From the NCBI GenBank assembly GCA_028456385.1, contig JALNQF010000109.1:88231-152230 (forward strand): 64,000 bases of DNA, read 5' to 3'. Below the pieces are notes generated by a model. It saw only the letters and a list, made by a program, of their open reading frames with translations. It did not search any database and was not told where the DNA came from. Of this stretch, positions 42,697 through 54,643 are shown piece after piece. Within the stretch, counting starts at the first letter, position 1; every line of letters starts with the position of its first letter. A program made the position numbers and the translations under genes. Source of the stretch: Ophiosphaerella korrae (Eukaryota; Ascomycota; Dothideomycetes; Pleosporales; Phaeosphaeriaceae).

Positions 42697-44670
42697 ATGT
42701 TGCGACTCTTCTCCCGCCATGTGCCGCTGAGGACCCGCCATGTAGTTGCTAGACACGCGTCCCGGCTGCAGGCGCCGCCTATCCAACTGCGCGAGTACCA
42801 GGAAGAATGCATCCAAGCAGTGCTATCCTACCTCGACGCTGGCCATAAACGGCTGGGCGTGTCGCTGGCCACGGGATCCGGCAAGACAGTCATCTTCACT
42901 CATCTTATCGACCGCATCCCCACGGCCGGCAAGGCCGAGCAGACGCTCATCCTCGCCCACCGCCGCGAGCTCGTCCAGCAGGCTGCACGCCACTGCTGCC
43001 TCACCTATCCGGACAAACATGTAGATATCGAAATGGGCGCCAACCATGCTTCTGGAGCCGCCGACATCACCGTTGCTTCCATCCAGAGTATCACGTCCGG
43101 CGACCGACTGCTGAAGTATGACCCCAGTCGCTACAAGCTGGTTCTGGTAGACGAAGCCCACCACATTGTCAGCAACACCTATCTCCACGTGCTGAACCAC
43201 TTTGGCCTTCGCTATGCCGCTGACTGGACCACGACATCTGCCCCTGTTCTGGTCGGGGTGTCGGCCACTTTTTCACGCTTCGATGGGTTGGCCCTTGGCG
43301 CCGTGATCGATCACATTGTATATCACCGTGATTATGTCGATATGATCGAGGAGAACTGGCTATCTGATGTCGTCTTCACCACTGTCCAAGTAAATGTAAA
43401 CCTGACCAAAGTAGCCTCGGGGGCCAATGGTGACTTCCAAACTGCCGCTCTCTCTACCATCATCAATACCGATGAAAACAACGAGTTACTTGTTCAGACT
43501 TGGACAGCTAAAGCAAAGGGACGTCAGTCAACTATTGTCTTTTGTGTGGACCTGAGCCATGTCTCCAATCTTACCGCAACATTCCTCGCACATGGCATTG
43601 ATGCTCGTTACGTTACTGGAGATACACCTGCCCGACTCCGCAGCACCAAAATCGAAGCCTTCCGCAAAGGTGATTTTCCTGTGCTAATAAATTGTGGAGT
43701 CTTTACCGAGGGCACCGATATTCCCAACATCGACTGCGTGCTTCTTGCTCGGCCGACTAAGTCACGCAATTTGCTTGTTCAAATGATCGGACGAGGTATG
43801 CGGTTACACAAAGGTAAAAAAAACTGTCACATCATCGACATGGTAGCAGCATTTAGCAGTGGCGTTGTTTCTACACCTACACTATTTGGTCTGGACCCTG
43901 CTGAAATCATAGAGCAAGCAGATGCGAAGAGCTTGCTGGTACTCAAGAAGATGAACGCTGCTGAAAATCAGCGTGAGCAGCATTTTGCAGTGGTTGAGGG
44001 GAAAGATGCTGCAGGGAAATTGCCCGGTAGTATCAACTACACCGACTATGACTCTGTTCACGACTTATTAGCAGATGCCTCTGGTGACCAGCTCATCCGC
44101 AACTTGAGCCCGAATGCCTGGGTCGCTGTTGGAGAAAACAGATTTATCTTGTCCTCAAATAATGGCAATTATCTTGTCATCGAGCCCCTTGAGAAAGCAG
44201 AAGGGAGCTTCAGAGCGAAGCATTACTGGAAGTTACCGGCAGCGAAGAAGGTCAGAAGCCCGTACGGCACCCCTCGTACTATCGCCGAGGGCGAGTCGCT
44301 CGAACATGCTGTGCATGCTGCAGATACCTACGCCGCAGATGTTTTTGAACACATATGGATCGCAAAAAATAAACGTTGGCGTAGAAGTCCCGCTTCGCAG
44401 GCTCAATTGGATTTCCTTAACAAGTTCCGCCTACAAGAGGATCAATTGAAGCCTGAAGATCTTTCCAAGGGTAAGGCAGGTGACATGATTATACGGATGA
44501 AGCACGGTGCTAGGGGACGCTACGAAAAAGCAACAGCCAGACAGAAAGGTGAACAGCGAATGATCGCACGCGCAGAGAACATACAACAGCGATTACAGGG
44601 CCAGGTTAGAGTTGGGCCTGTCGAACAACCGTTGCAAGGCTTCACTCAGAAAGAGAAGATGCTCAGTTGA
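42697..44670 (+). CDS. irc3: Irc3-type mitochondrial DEAH-box branch-migration helicase
   Basis: Single exon, 657 residues. The N-terminus MLRLFSRHVPLRTRHVVARHASRL is Arg-rich without acids, a mitochondrial presequence. Helicase motifs: RxYQEE (LREYQEECIQAVLSYL), motif I ATGSGKT near residue 60, motif Ia LAHRRELVQQA, motif II DEAHH near 153, motif III SATFSR, and C-terminal TGDTPARLR, LINCGVFTEGTDIP and QMIGRGMRLH. In yeast Irc3 keeps mitochondrial DNA stable. The frame extends 66 bases upstream without ATG, so 42697 is the start. The C-terminal third beyond the RecA folds (SPASQAQLDFLNKFRL and a basic end) is family-typical. Confidence 0.93.
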   Translation: MLRLFSRHVPLRTRHVVARHASRLQAPPIQLREYQEECIQAVLSYLDAGHKRLGVSLATGSGKTVIFTHLIDRIPTAGKAEQTLILAHRRELVQQAARHCCLTYPDKHVDIEMGANHASGAADITVASIQSITSGDRLLKYDPSRYKLVLVDEAHHIVSNTYLHVLNHFGLRYAADWTTTSAPVLVGVSATFSRFDGLALGAVIDHIVYHRDYVDMIEENWLSDVVFTTVQVNVNLTKVASGANGDFQTAALSTIINTDENNELLVQTWTAKAKGRQSTIVFCVDLSHVSNLTATFLAHGIDARYVTGDTPARLRSTKIEAFRKGDFPVLINCGVFTEGTDIPNIDCVLLARPTKSRNLLVQMIGRGMRLHKGKKNCHIIDMVAAFSSGVVSTPTLFGLDPAEIIEQADAKSLLVLKKMNAAENQREQHFAVVEGKDAAGKLPGSINYTDYDSVHDLLADASGDQLIRNLSPNAWVAVGENRFILSSNNGNYLVIEPLEKAEGSFRAKHYWKLPAAKKVRSPYGTPRTIAEGESLEHAVHAADTYAADVFEHIWIAKNKRWRRSPASQAQLDFLNKFRLQEDQLKPEDLSKGKAGDMIIRMKHGARGRYEKATARQKGEQRMIARAENIQQRLQGQVRVGPVEQPLQGFTQKEKMLS

Positions 44671-45838
44671 TTACGCAAATATTCCGTCGTGATGTCCTGT
44701 GCTCTAGTTAAAGTCTACTTTCTCGGCATCTCCATCAGAGCCTTACGAGTCGATTTCAATTACTGGTGTGCCCATGGTCGCGACCTTAGGATATGGTGTT
44801 TGTACATTATTAAGTGGTATTTTGGTGCTTCGACGAGCAACGCGTTGGAGTGGTAGAAGTGACGGCCGCCACATCACGGAAACGGTTTTAGAAAAACCTG
44901 ATAGACTAGAATGTATATCGAAAACCACGGATTCTATATCTAAATGGACTCCTCTTTGGACTTTGTACATAAAGGGAGCTTGCTCACGACTATGGCCTAT
45001 GGGATAGACCATGGATAGAGACCTTGGAGCGAAGGCTGATAGCCGCGCAACGCCCAGCCAGCAAGCTACGATGCAACCCCGAGGGACTAGACGGTATCAC
45101 AAGCATTTCACTTGTCGCCATGCATACTTGAAACGCCAAGATTCCTGGATGAATTCTTTGTTTTTGCGTTGAACCGATATCGCAAACATGTAATGGATTT
45201 TCAATTTCCCGACAGCAGACAAACCAGCAAAGTTTCACTGCCACATACTCATAGAAATAGCCAACAGCCTTAAGCCCCCACACGGCGAATAACTCGAAAT
45301 GACCTGGCCAGTAGCGCTAGGTTGATGTTGACGACACATTTCTCGCATTCGCCACTTGTATCTCTGCGCTAGGCCGAAAGCAGCGGTAAAGATAAGGTCG
45401 CATCGAATATAATGTCAACTATTATAATAATCTCCATGCTTTGTGTTTGATTGCGACCAGGGGCATGACGGTACGCGGGGTTCAATCATTTCTCCACAGA
45501 TCAGGTCAGATTTCCGCGGACCCAGAGCTGACGTTCGTTGTGCGCCTCGGTTTCTCCGATCATCGCGGATAATGGTGCACAATGAGGAAGATAACGTGGA
45601 CCGCTGTGGCTCCACTCTACAGTGCCGAGCAAACATTTGGCTAGACAGTAGGTCACCAACTCCTTGCACCCTGATCTTACTGCCAACATAAGATTTTGTG
45701 CGACCTTATTCGGTTCTTTACCTACTCTAAGTGCTGTCAATCAACTCTATCGCCATTGCATCATCTAAGCCCACGATCTATGCATATTCTTTCTTTCTTA
45801 CAACTTGGCCAGCCGTAACATCATTATAATCACCTACC
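44671..45838. promoter_or_regulatory. niaD upstream region
   Basis: 1.17 kb with no supported gene. HGATAR sites occur at 45390-45395 and 45589-45594. TTCCGCGG at 45512-45519 differs from the NirA consensus CTCCGHGG by one base. The region just before the ATG is pyrimidine-rich. Confidence 0.45.
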
Positions 45839-48714
45839 ATGAGCGTAGCAACACAGCATACAAGTGCATTGCCCCTTTCTCCTCGATTTGAGCAACAATC
45901 AGAAATAAAAGCTGCATCTAATTCGACACGGCTTCCACCTACACCACCTGAAACCGTTGTTGGCGATGACAGCAAGTCAGTTGCATCATCTTCTGACCCT
46001 GAATTTGCCCTTCCACCCCCATCGACAAACCCAACAGAAGTTTTGGATGTCGACAAGCCTACACCAGATGCACATGTGCCACGAGACCCACGATTGATCC
46101 GACTCACAGGAGTGCACCCTTTTAACGTGGAAGCTCCCCTGACTGCGCTGTTTAACGAAGGGTTCCTCACAAGTCCGGAGCTGTTCTACGTTCGCAATCA
46201 TGGCGCTGTTCCCCAAGTGCAAGATTCAGAGTGTCTTGATTGGGAGTTCTCCGTCGAGGGGTACGAAGCAACTTTCTTTGCCCTGTCAATCAAATAAAGG
46301 CTGACAAGCGTGCAGTCTTGTAGCAAACCCTCTTAAGATCACGCTACGGCAATTGCTAGATGAATATGATAATGTGACATACCCTATCACACTTGTCTGT
46401 GCAGGGAACAGGCGAAAAGAGCAGAACATTGTCAGGAAGAGCAAGGGTTTCTCATGGGGCGCAGCTGGCGTGTCGACTGCTCTATTCACTGGCGTGGTGA
46501 TGAAGGATATCATCGAGCGTGCGAAGCCTTTAAGGCATGCAAAGTATGTCTGCATGGAGGGCGCAGACAAGTTGGTACGTATTTTCGTGTTATGTAGCCA
46601 TATCAATTTTACTAATGTCAATTCAAGCCAAACGGCTACTATGGCACTTCAGTGAAGCTAAATTGGGTTATGGATCCAAATCGGGGCATAATGCTCGCTC
46701 ACGGAATGAATGGCGAGATGCTACGGCCAGACCACGGCAAACCACTCAGAGCAGTTATTCCAGGGCAAATTGGCGGACGGAGCGTAAAATGGTTGAAAAA
46801 GCTGATAGTTACCGCTGCACCAAGTGACAACTGGTATCACATTTATGACAACCGAGTTTTACCGTAAGTGCATTATAAATTAGGGAGACAGGGGCTAATG
46901 GCATTTAGTACAATGATCGACCCAGACGAAGCAGCAAGAAATGCCAAGTGGTGGATGGATGAACGTTATGCAATCTACGACCTTAGCCCCAACTCTGCAA
47001 TCGCCTTCCCAGCACATGATGAGAAACTAGACCTGGCATCGACTACAACAACTTATAACGTGCAAGGCTACGCTTATAGTGGGGGAGGTCGTCGTATAAC
47101 CCGCTGCGAAGTCTCGCTTGACAAAGGCAGAACATGGAGATTGGCCAAAATTGACTATGCTGAAGACAAATACCGGGCCTATGACGATCGTGAATTATTT
47201 GGTGGCCGTCTAGATATGGCTTGGCGCGAAACATGCTTCTGCTGGTGTTTTTGGAACCTGGACATCGCCGTCACCGAACTCAATGACACGGACGATATTT
47301 TTATAAGAGCTATGGACGAAGCTATGTGCATACAGCCTCGCGACATGTACTGGAGTGTATTGGGAATGATGAACAATCCTTGGTACCGAGTCGCCATACA
47401 CAGAGAGGATGGTAAGTTGAGGTTTGAGCATCCTACACAGCCAGCGTTAATACCGGGTGGGTGGATGGAAAGAGTCAAGAAATCAGGTGGTAATTTGATT
47501 AACGGGTATTGGGGTGAGAGAATTGAAGGCGACGAGCCGGAGCATACTCTTGTTGAAGCTGTGAAAGAGATCAAGATAACGAAAGATGGTGTCGAGAATA
47601 TAATCTCGATCGATGAGCTGAGGGAACACAGTAATGCTCAGAATCCATGGTTCGTTGTCAATGGCAGGGTATATGATGGCACTGAGTTCTTAGAGGGACA
47701 TCCCGGTGGCGCACAGAGTATTGTTAGTGCGGCGGGACTCGATGCCACTGACGAGTTCATGGCGATTCGTGAGTTGAGGCACCCACTGGTTTGAATCAAA
47801 GCTAACGCCAGATAGACAGTGAAACAGCTAAATCCATGATGCCTGATTACCACATTGGCAACCTAGACGAAGCGTCTCGAAGGATACTTGCTGAAGGAGA
47901 ACCTGTTCAGGAGTCTACCGAACCTCGGCCAATTTTTCTAGATTCACGCGTGTGGAACAGAGCTCTGCTCCATTCGAGAGTATCGGTATCTTGGGACACG
48001 AGAATATTTACCTTCAAACTTGACCACGCTGAGCAAGAGCTTGGATTACCTACTGGGCAGCATTTAATGATTCGATTACGGGATCCAGTGACGCGCGAGG
48101 CCATCATCCGCTCGTACACACCTATCTCTCAGACCACGAAGAAGGGATACGTGGATGTATTGATCAAAGTCTATGCCGATACAAAAGACAGGGTAGGCGG
48201 CAAGATGACGAAAGCGCTAGACGCCATTCCAGTGGGCCATTGGGTCGATTTCAAGGGCCCAATCGGCAAGTTTGAATACCTCGGCAGGGGAGTTTGCGCG
48301 ATCAATGGGAAGGAAAGAAGCGTGAAGAAGCTTTACATGATCTGCGGGGGCAGCGGCATTACGCCCATCTTCCAAGTTCTACGGGCTGTCGTGCAAGACA
48401 AGCATGATCCAACACATTGCACAATACTCAACGGCAATCGGCTAATTGAGGATATACTTTGTCGATCCGACCTTGACGGTTTTGCGCGAGACAATGAGGA
48501 GAAATGCAAGTTACTGTATACCCTGACGCAAGGACCGGAAGACTGGGAAGGGTTAAGAGGCAGGATTGATGCCCCGCTTCTCCAGAAGCACATCCAAAGA
48601 CAAGGGGACGGTGAGAGCTTGGTGCTTATTTGTGGCCCTGAGGCAATGGAGAAAAGTGCACACAAGGCCTTAAATGAGCAGGGATGGAAAGACGAAGACC
48701 TAATGTTCTTCTGA
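45839..48714 (+). CDS. niaD: Nitrate reductase, NAD(P)H
   Basis: Reduces nitrate to nitrite in the cytosol. Five exons (45839-46260, 46316-46574, 46628-46863, 46909-47768, 47816-48714) give 891 residues, normal for the family. All four introns are GT-AG, 45-55 bp, and each restores the family frame, such as MAI|HSETAKSMMPDYHIG. Molybdopterin domain: FYVRNHG, VCAGNRRKEQN with the Mo-ligand Cys near residue 165. Dimer domain around AYSGGGRRITRCEVSLD. Cytochrome b5: EFLEGHPGGAQSI with heme His near 568. FAD domain: RSYTPIS near 690. NAD(P)H domain: CGGSGITPIFQVLR and a final CGPEAM and FF. It stands in tandem with niiA, the next gene. Confidence 0.97.
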
Positions 48715-49018
48715 GCTGGTGGTTCTCCAGGTACTGGCGTTGTGGTTGTCGTGAGAGGTTCACTAGACATTAGGGCATATCTTTTCCCGAATCGAATGGT
48801 CATATCAAGAACCATTTTTTTCTGCTGGGCCCATAGTCCCTGTGTCTTCACGGCGTGATGTACCGGAAGTATGAGGCTGAGAATCAGCATCTCCGCCGCT
48901 TGAAGGGTGGCGATAAGGAGTTATGAGCTTAGCCGCATAAGGTCTAAATGAGCTTGGCATTGCCGACTTCTCGCTTCCTTATCAGCCGGGCCTATGCGCC
49001 CTCAATCAGGTCTCGTCC

Positions 49019-49026
49019 CCACGGAG
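49019..49026 (-). promoter_or_regulatory. NirA-type site CTCCGTGG
   Basis: Exact match on the minus strand to CTCCGHGG, the binding consensus of the nitrate activator NirA in Aspergillus. It is 483 bp before the niiA ATG. Confidence 0.6.
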
Positions 49027-49284
49027 ATGGCATGGCTCGAGGAAAAGCACGTATCATCTTACCCTTGCTTTTGTCACACATGGTGATATATCAATTGCAA
49101 TCTGCCGCTGTACATATTGCTATCTCCGTCGCTGCCGCGGGCGTTACATGATTGGACAATGTGATGGCCAACACTCAACTAGGTGGCCTATCTCTACGTG
49201 TGGGAGACGGCCTTCAGCCATATGGTGTCTCGCTATGTGCTTACCTAGTGGTATCTAGAATTGCAGCTGCGGGAATTGTCGCGT

Positions 49285-49292
49285 CCACGGAG
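49285..49292 (-). promoter_or_regulatory. NirA-type site CTCCGTGG
   Basis: Second exact copy on the same strand, 217 bp before the niiA ATG. Confidence 0.6.
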
Positions 49293-49501
49293 TTGTCTTG
49301 TGTTGCGAGCCTATGCCCTTGACCTATCAATGCCATATGATTTGACTATCAATCAACCTACTTCTCTCTTCATTGACCATTGGCTTGCTCTACCCTTTCT
49401 ACACTACCCACTGGAAAAGCGAACACTTTGTTGTAGTTTGCTGATTGCATATTTATGTCACCCTGGCTCATGTGTTTTTGACTACGTTGAAGCAATCCAC
49501 A

Positions 49502-52500
49502 ATGATTGACAATATGCCGATTGTCACAGATGGGATTGACCCTTTGTCGGGGGAATCGCATTCGCCACCTGGAGAGCATGGAGCCCAAGCAACCTGGAGT
49601 TCAAAAAATGGCAACATCTCAAATGCAGAGTGGAACGACTCAGAAGCAAATGCATTGCCTGAAAAGGTGGCGGGGCTGGAAAAAACTGGTGAGATCAATA
49701 GCGATTCTGAGCGGAAGAAAATTGTGGTTGTTGGCCTGGGCATGGTCGGCATTGCCTTCATGTACGCACTGAGAAACCTGCTCCTGGCAATCCGAGCTGA
49801 TAAGCAACTAGCGAGAAACTCCTGAAGTATGATGTCAAGCGGAGGGAATATGATGTTGTCGTCATTGGCGAGGAACCACATTTGGCATACAATCGCGTTG
49901 GCCTGACTAGTTTCTTTCAACATCGCAAAGTCGAAAATCTGTACCTGAATTCGAGAGAATGGGTAAGCAACATGTTTCTGTATTTTGAAGTCCACCAGCT
50001 GATTCTTTGGATAGTACTCATCTATGCCAGAGGGCTCGCTGAGCTATCACCTCAACACTATGGTAACAGAAATTGACTCAGACAAAAAAACGGTTACAAC
50101 ATCGTCAGGTGATAACATTTCATTCGATATCTTAGTCCTTGCAACCGGATCTGATGCATTACTACCACGCCATACACCTGGTCATGATGCCAAAGGTGTC
50201 TTCGTGTATCGAACCATTGAAGATCTTCAGAGACTGATCGAGTATGCTTCAACGAAGAAAGGTACTATAGGCGCTGTAGTTGGGGGCGGCTTGTTAGGTC
50301 TAGAAGCTGCAAATGCTATGATGGATCTGCAGGAATTTAGCCGAGTCAAACTCATTGAAAGGAACAGATGGGTATTGTCAAGACAGCTCGATGGCGATGC
50401 AGGCGGCATGGTCGTTGAGCAAGTTAGGGCCCTCGGTCTCGACGTCATGCTCAGTAAGAGAGTTGGTAGGATCCTAACGGACGAGGAAAACTATGTCAAG
50501 GGCCTTGTGTTCGAAGACGGCGAAGAGATGGAATGCTCTTGTATATGCTTTGCGATTGGAATCAAGTCCCGTGACGATGTCGCGAGAAAATCAGGCATCA
50601 AGTGCGCTGACCGAGGCGGCGGTATCGTGGTAGGATCCGATCTCACAACTTCAAAGCCAGACATTTATGCCATTGGAGAATGTGCAAGCTGGGAAAACCA
50701 AACTTTTGGGTTGATTGCACCGGGCGTGGAACAAGCAGACGTTCTAGCGTTTAACCTCACGCAAGCGAAAGCACATGCTCCACGCAAGTTCAAGAGCCCA
50801 GATTTAAGTACGAAGCTCAAGCTCCTCGGTGTTGAGGTTGCTAGTTTCGGTGACTTCTTTGCCGACCGAGACGGACCTAAAAACATGCCTGGACGACCAC
50901 GAGTGAAAGAACAGGGCAACACCAGTGCCAACGGAATAACAACGCGAGATAAAGTCAAAAACTTAACTGATGGGCCAGCTCCGCCTCCAGTTAAGGCGCT
51001 CACGTACAAAGATCCATTCCAGCAAGTGTACAAGAAGTATTTGTTCACAATGGATGGAAAATATCTCTTGGGCGGCATGATGATTGGCGATACCAAAGAC
51101 TATGTCAAACTTGTTCCGATGGTCAAGAATCACAAACCACTTGAAGTACCTCCAAGCGAACTTATTGTTGGAGCGCAGAAGGGCGAGGACGATGGCGAAG
51201 ATCTCACAGACGACACCCAGATCTGCTCATGTCACAATGTGACAAAGGGCGATGTGGTAAACTCAGTAAAAGATGGAACGTGTAAAAGTATTGGTGACGT
51301 GAAGTCGTGCACAAAGGCTGGTACTGGCTGCGGTGGCTGTATGCCGCTTGTTCAGACTATCTTCAATAAGACTATGGCATCCATGGGACAGGAGGTTTCT
51401 AACCACTTATGCCCCCATTTTGAACATTCACGCGCAGACTTGTTCAACATAATATACGTCAAAAACCTTCAAGACTTTTCGTCAGTCATGAAGGCTTGCG
51501 GCAAAGAGCCCGAATCATTGGGCTGCGAGGCGTGTAAACCTACCATCGGCTCCATCATTGCCTCCTTATATAACAAGCACTTGCTCGATTTAGATCGCCG
51601 AGGTCTTCAGGAGACGAACGACAGGTTTCTTGCCAATATCCAGCGAAACGGTACATTTTCAGTTGTACCTCGCGTGTCCGGTGGCGAAATCACGCCCGAG
51701 AAACTCATCATCATCGGTACGGTTGCTAAGAAATACCATCTTTACACCAAGATCACAGGCGGTCAGCGTATCGACCTATTTGGTGCTCGAAAACAAGACC
51801 TACCTAATATATGGGAAGAGCTGATTGACGGTGGTATGGAGTCTGGACACGCGTACGCCAAGTCCCTGCGGACGGTAAAGTCTTGCGTAGGGACTACCTG
51901 GTGCCGCTTTGGTATTGGTGACAGTGTAGGAATGGCCGTGCGTTTGGAGGAGCGATACAAGTCGATTCGCGGGCCGCACAAAATCAAGGGTGGAGTCTCC
52001 GGCTGCGTTCGCGAGTGTGCAGAAGCTCAAAACAAGGACTTTGGACTAATAGCAACAGAGAAAGGCTTCAATATCTTCGTTGGTGGCAACGGCGGCGCTA
52101 AACCACGACACTCAGAACTGCTAGCCAAGGACGTGCCACCAGACGATGTCGTCCCTATCCTCGACCGTTATCTCTCATTATATATCCGTACTGCAGACAA
52201 ATTACAGCGAACAGCACGATGGATCGAGAACCTCCCTGGAGGAATCAAGTACTTGCAGGAAGTCATACTCGAGGACAAGCTCGGCATCTGCGCAGATTTA
52301 GAAAAGCAAATGGAGGACCTTATCGGTACCTTCTTCTGTGAATGGACAGAAGTGCTCAAAGATCCCAAAAAGCGGTCCTGGTTTTCGCAATTCGCGAACA
52401 CGTCGGAAAATATCAACGATACTATCGAACCAATACAAGAGCGTGGACAAGAGCGCCCAAGCTACTGGCCGAAAGAGTCGGTTACAGAAGACTTCCGGGG

Positions 52501-53086
52501 GCACAAGTGGTCGGACCTTTCCTGGCAACCGCTGGTCAAGGCAGAAGAGTTCCAAGATACAGATACGGGTGACAGCAGAGCCATCAAGCGCGGCGACACG
52601 CAATTGGCCGTATTCAAAGTTCGGGGCAAATACTACTGCACACAACAGATGTGTCCTCATAAGCGTGCGTTTGTTCTGTCCGACGGACTCATTGGTGACG
52701 ATGTAGCCAATAATAAACTCTGGGTGTCATGTCCGTACCACAAACGCAACTATGAACTCAGTGGGGACAATGCAGGAAAATGTGCTAATGACGAGTCGGT
52801 CAATATCGCGGTATTCCCAATTGAGGAGCGGAACGACGGGTGGCTGTACGTGAAGCTTCCCAGCATTGAGGAACTGGACAACGTCTTGGGCACAGAAAAG
52901 TTCAAGATTACGAAGAGCGAGAGTGAGGATCCGTTCGTAGCGTTGGATAAGAAATTAGAGCGGTTGAAGTTGAAGGGAAGAAAAGGGACGCAGGTGTCGC
53001 ATCTCGAAAGCGGACTGGGAGAGAAGGGCAGGGCTGGCATGATTCTGAGTGGAGGAGAGAGGGGCGCTGGCGTACTGGAGTGGTGA
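49502..53086 (+). CDS. niiA: Nitrite reductase, NAD(P)H, siroheme
   Basis: Reduces nitrite to ammonium. Three exons (49502-49761, 49812-49962, 50015-53086) give 1160 residues. The splices produce [20 protein letters not shown] (in parts: GLGMVGIAF, then IEKLLKYD) and [15 protein letters not shown]. Domains: FAD/NAD(P) part to about residue 500 ([38 protein letters not shown]), a BFD-like 2Fe-2S domain near 540-590 ([12 protein letters not shown] and CGGCMPLV), siroheme/4Fe-4S half domains with [10 protein letters not shown] near 760 and [10 protein letters not shown] near 800, and a C-terminal Rieske-type domain with CPHKRAF near 1016 and CPYHKRNY near 1042. An extra N-terminal leader of about 70 residues precedes the FAD fold. 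It ends 22 bp from the convergent bos1 gene. Confidence 0.97.
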
Positions 53087-53108
53087 GGTGGGAAAGTGGG
53101 TTTGGTTC

Positions 53109-53873
53109 TCATCGCAGATAGTGTATGACTAGGCAGCAGAATGTGAAGAATACAACGACTCCGGTCCAGAAGATGCACTTGTCCTGCTTTGCTCGTCGCT
53201 CAACCATGCGAATGGTGTCGCCGCTGATGCCAAGAGTGTTGGCGACGGTATACAGGCGCCGCTGGGTGCCCTTGAGCATGTCGCGCTGCTGGCCCAGATC
53301 GCCGAGGACGGCCCTGCCGCGGTCGAGGAACTCGTCAAGCTGGTCCGAGGTGTGCTGGAAGAAAGCTTTCTCGCGCAGGACGTGGCCCTGGCGGTCGTAG
53401 TCGCCGCCGTCTGGCGCGCCAGCCGAGTACGGGTTGGGGCGGTAGGGAGCAGAGGGGTCGGGGGGCTGGGAGGGAGCAAAGGGTGAGTGCGAGTAGGCGG
53501 CGGCGCTGTTTGGCAGCGAATATGGGTTCTCGGGCGTGGCTGCGTGATGGGGACGGCGGCCCATGAGTTCTGCGCGAGCCTGGGCGGTTGTTACTTGCTC
53601 GTTGGCGCCCTTGATGCGCTGGAAGCTGGCCCGGTACTCGTCCAGCTCGGCACGAAATGTCTTCAGGCGCTCAAACGCTTTTTCTTGTTTGTTCTGCACC
53701 GGCTCCTGCTTGGCCAGCTTGCCATAGTCGTCCAGAGTGCGCGCAAACGTGGCTAGCGATGCGTTGAGCTGTGCCTGCACGTGGGGAGAGGGTGTTGCCA
53801 TGTCGGCAAGCTGGTCCAGGTCCCTGCGAATCGATGTGGACTGCCGCAGGGCCGAGTTGAAGAGGGCGTTCAT
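53109..53873 (-). CDS. bos1: Bos1 (membrin-like) Golgi/ER Qb-SNARE
   Basis: Single-exon protein of 254 residues from the ATG at 53873 (MNALFNSALRQSTSIRRDL), the usual family start; an upstream in-frame ATG at 53915 would add 14 residues. It acts in vesicle fusion between ER and Golgi. Seen: an N-terminal helical part, a Pro/Ser/Tyr-rich linker (PPDPSAPYRPNPYSAG), the SNARE helix FFQHTSDQLDEFLDRGRAVL continuing through DLGQQRDMLKGTQRRLYTVA with the zero-layer Gln, and a single C-terminal anchor FWTGVVVFFTFCCLVIHYL. Confidence 0.92.
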   Translation of the reverse strand: MNALFNSALRQSTSIRRDLDQLADMATPSPHVQAQLNASLATFARTLDDYGKLAKQEPVQNKQEKAFERLKTFRAELDEYRASFQRIKGANEQVTTAQARAELMGRRPHHAATPENPYSLPNSAAAYSHSPFAPSQPPDPSAPYRPNPYSAGAPDGGDYDRQGHVLREKAFFQHTSDQLDEFLDRGRAVLGDLGQQRDMLKGTQRRLYTVANTLGISGDTIRMVERRAKQDKCIFWTGVVVFFTFCCLVIHYLR

Positions 53874-54058
53874 GTTGGCGGTGCGAGGTGATAGCTTGGA
53901 TAGATTCAAGGACATGAGGTTTCTGGACACATTGCAGTATCACGTGACAGCTTGAGCCCGGGCCACCCTCACCACTTTGGATCGCGACCCCGTGACCTTG
54001 TGACCCCGTGACCCTACCCTCGCACCCTCCTCACCACTGCCAGCAACCAGCAACCTTC
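53874..54058. promoter_or_regulatory. Divergent promoter, bos1 / Rieske protein
   Basis: 185 bp with a CACGTG box at 53941-53946 (context TCACGTGAC) and a short tandem array of GTGACC units at about 53985-54016. Confidence 0.5.
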
Positions 54059-54643
54059 ATGTCCTCCCTCGTCACCCCTTTCTCGCCCTCGTCGCAAGCA
54101 CGTGATGCCTGGTTTTATGCCGGTCCAGCCTCCTCATATCCCAACATTGACGACTCTGCCCGTCTGAGCCAACAACGCCTGTGCCGTGACCAGTACTTGC
54201 CAGCATGCCGCATCTTTCACGTGCCCCGTAACGACAGCTCCAAAGCCGTGGAAATTGCCATTGATGACTGGAAAGACCCCGATGCTGGAGCCGCTAAAGA
54301 CCAAGTCATGGTCTTCCAGCACAACGGCACCTTCATTGCCATCAATCATGTATGCGCTAGTCACATTACCCCTCCATACAGCAGGCTTTGACCTTTAAAA
54401 TAGGAGTGCCCACACTCATCCTATCCCTTGTCTAACGGCACCCCATTTGACATTGAGGATTTCGGCGTAGTGCTAAGCTCTGGCATCACCTGTCCCCAAC
54501 ACGACTGGTCTTTTGATCTCCATACTGGAAAATCAGATCGTGGTAGCTACAGGCTTCAGGTCTGGGAAGTACAGCAACGCCCACGGAGTGCTACTCACAA
54601 CGACACAGACATATGGGTAAGGCGGAAACAGAAGATTGGTTGA
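54059..54643 (+). CDS. Small Rieske [2Fe-2S] domain protein
   Basis: Two exons (54059-54349, 54404-54643) give 176 residues. The splice joins FIAINH to ECPHSSYPLSNG, forming the first Rieske box CPH; the second is CPQHDWSFDL, so both Cys-x-His pairs are present. The protein has no signal peptide and no catalytic partner domain, so it probably acts as a small electron carrier or as a subunit. Adjacent to niiA (whose own C-terminus has a Rieske domain) but separated by bos1; a link to nitrate use is not shown. Confidence 0.85.

Larger units (their letters stand above)
48715..49501. promoter_or_regulatory. niaD-niiA intergenic control region
   Basis: 787 bp in tandem arrangement: end of niaD and promoter of niiA. 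It contains two exact NirA-type octamers and several HGATAR sites (for example CGATAA at 48909-48914, TGATAA on the minus strand at 48978-48983, and TGATAG on the minus strand near 49326 and 49348). This is the combination expected for nitrate induction plus ammonium repression. Confidence 0.65.

Noticed and set aside
45512..45519. TTCCGCGG as a NirA site before niaD
   Set aside because: One mismatch to CTCCGHGG in a palindromic string; kept only as a weak note in the upstream region.
48333..48890. 185-codon minus-strand frame over the niaD 3' end
   Set aside because: Antisense to the NAD(P)H domain of nitrate reductase; no family features.
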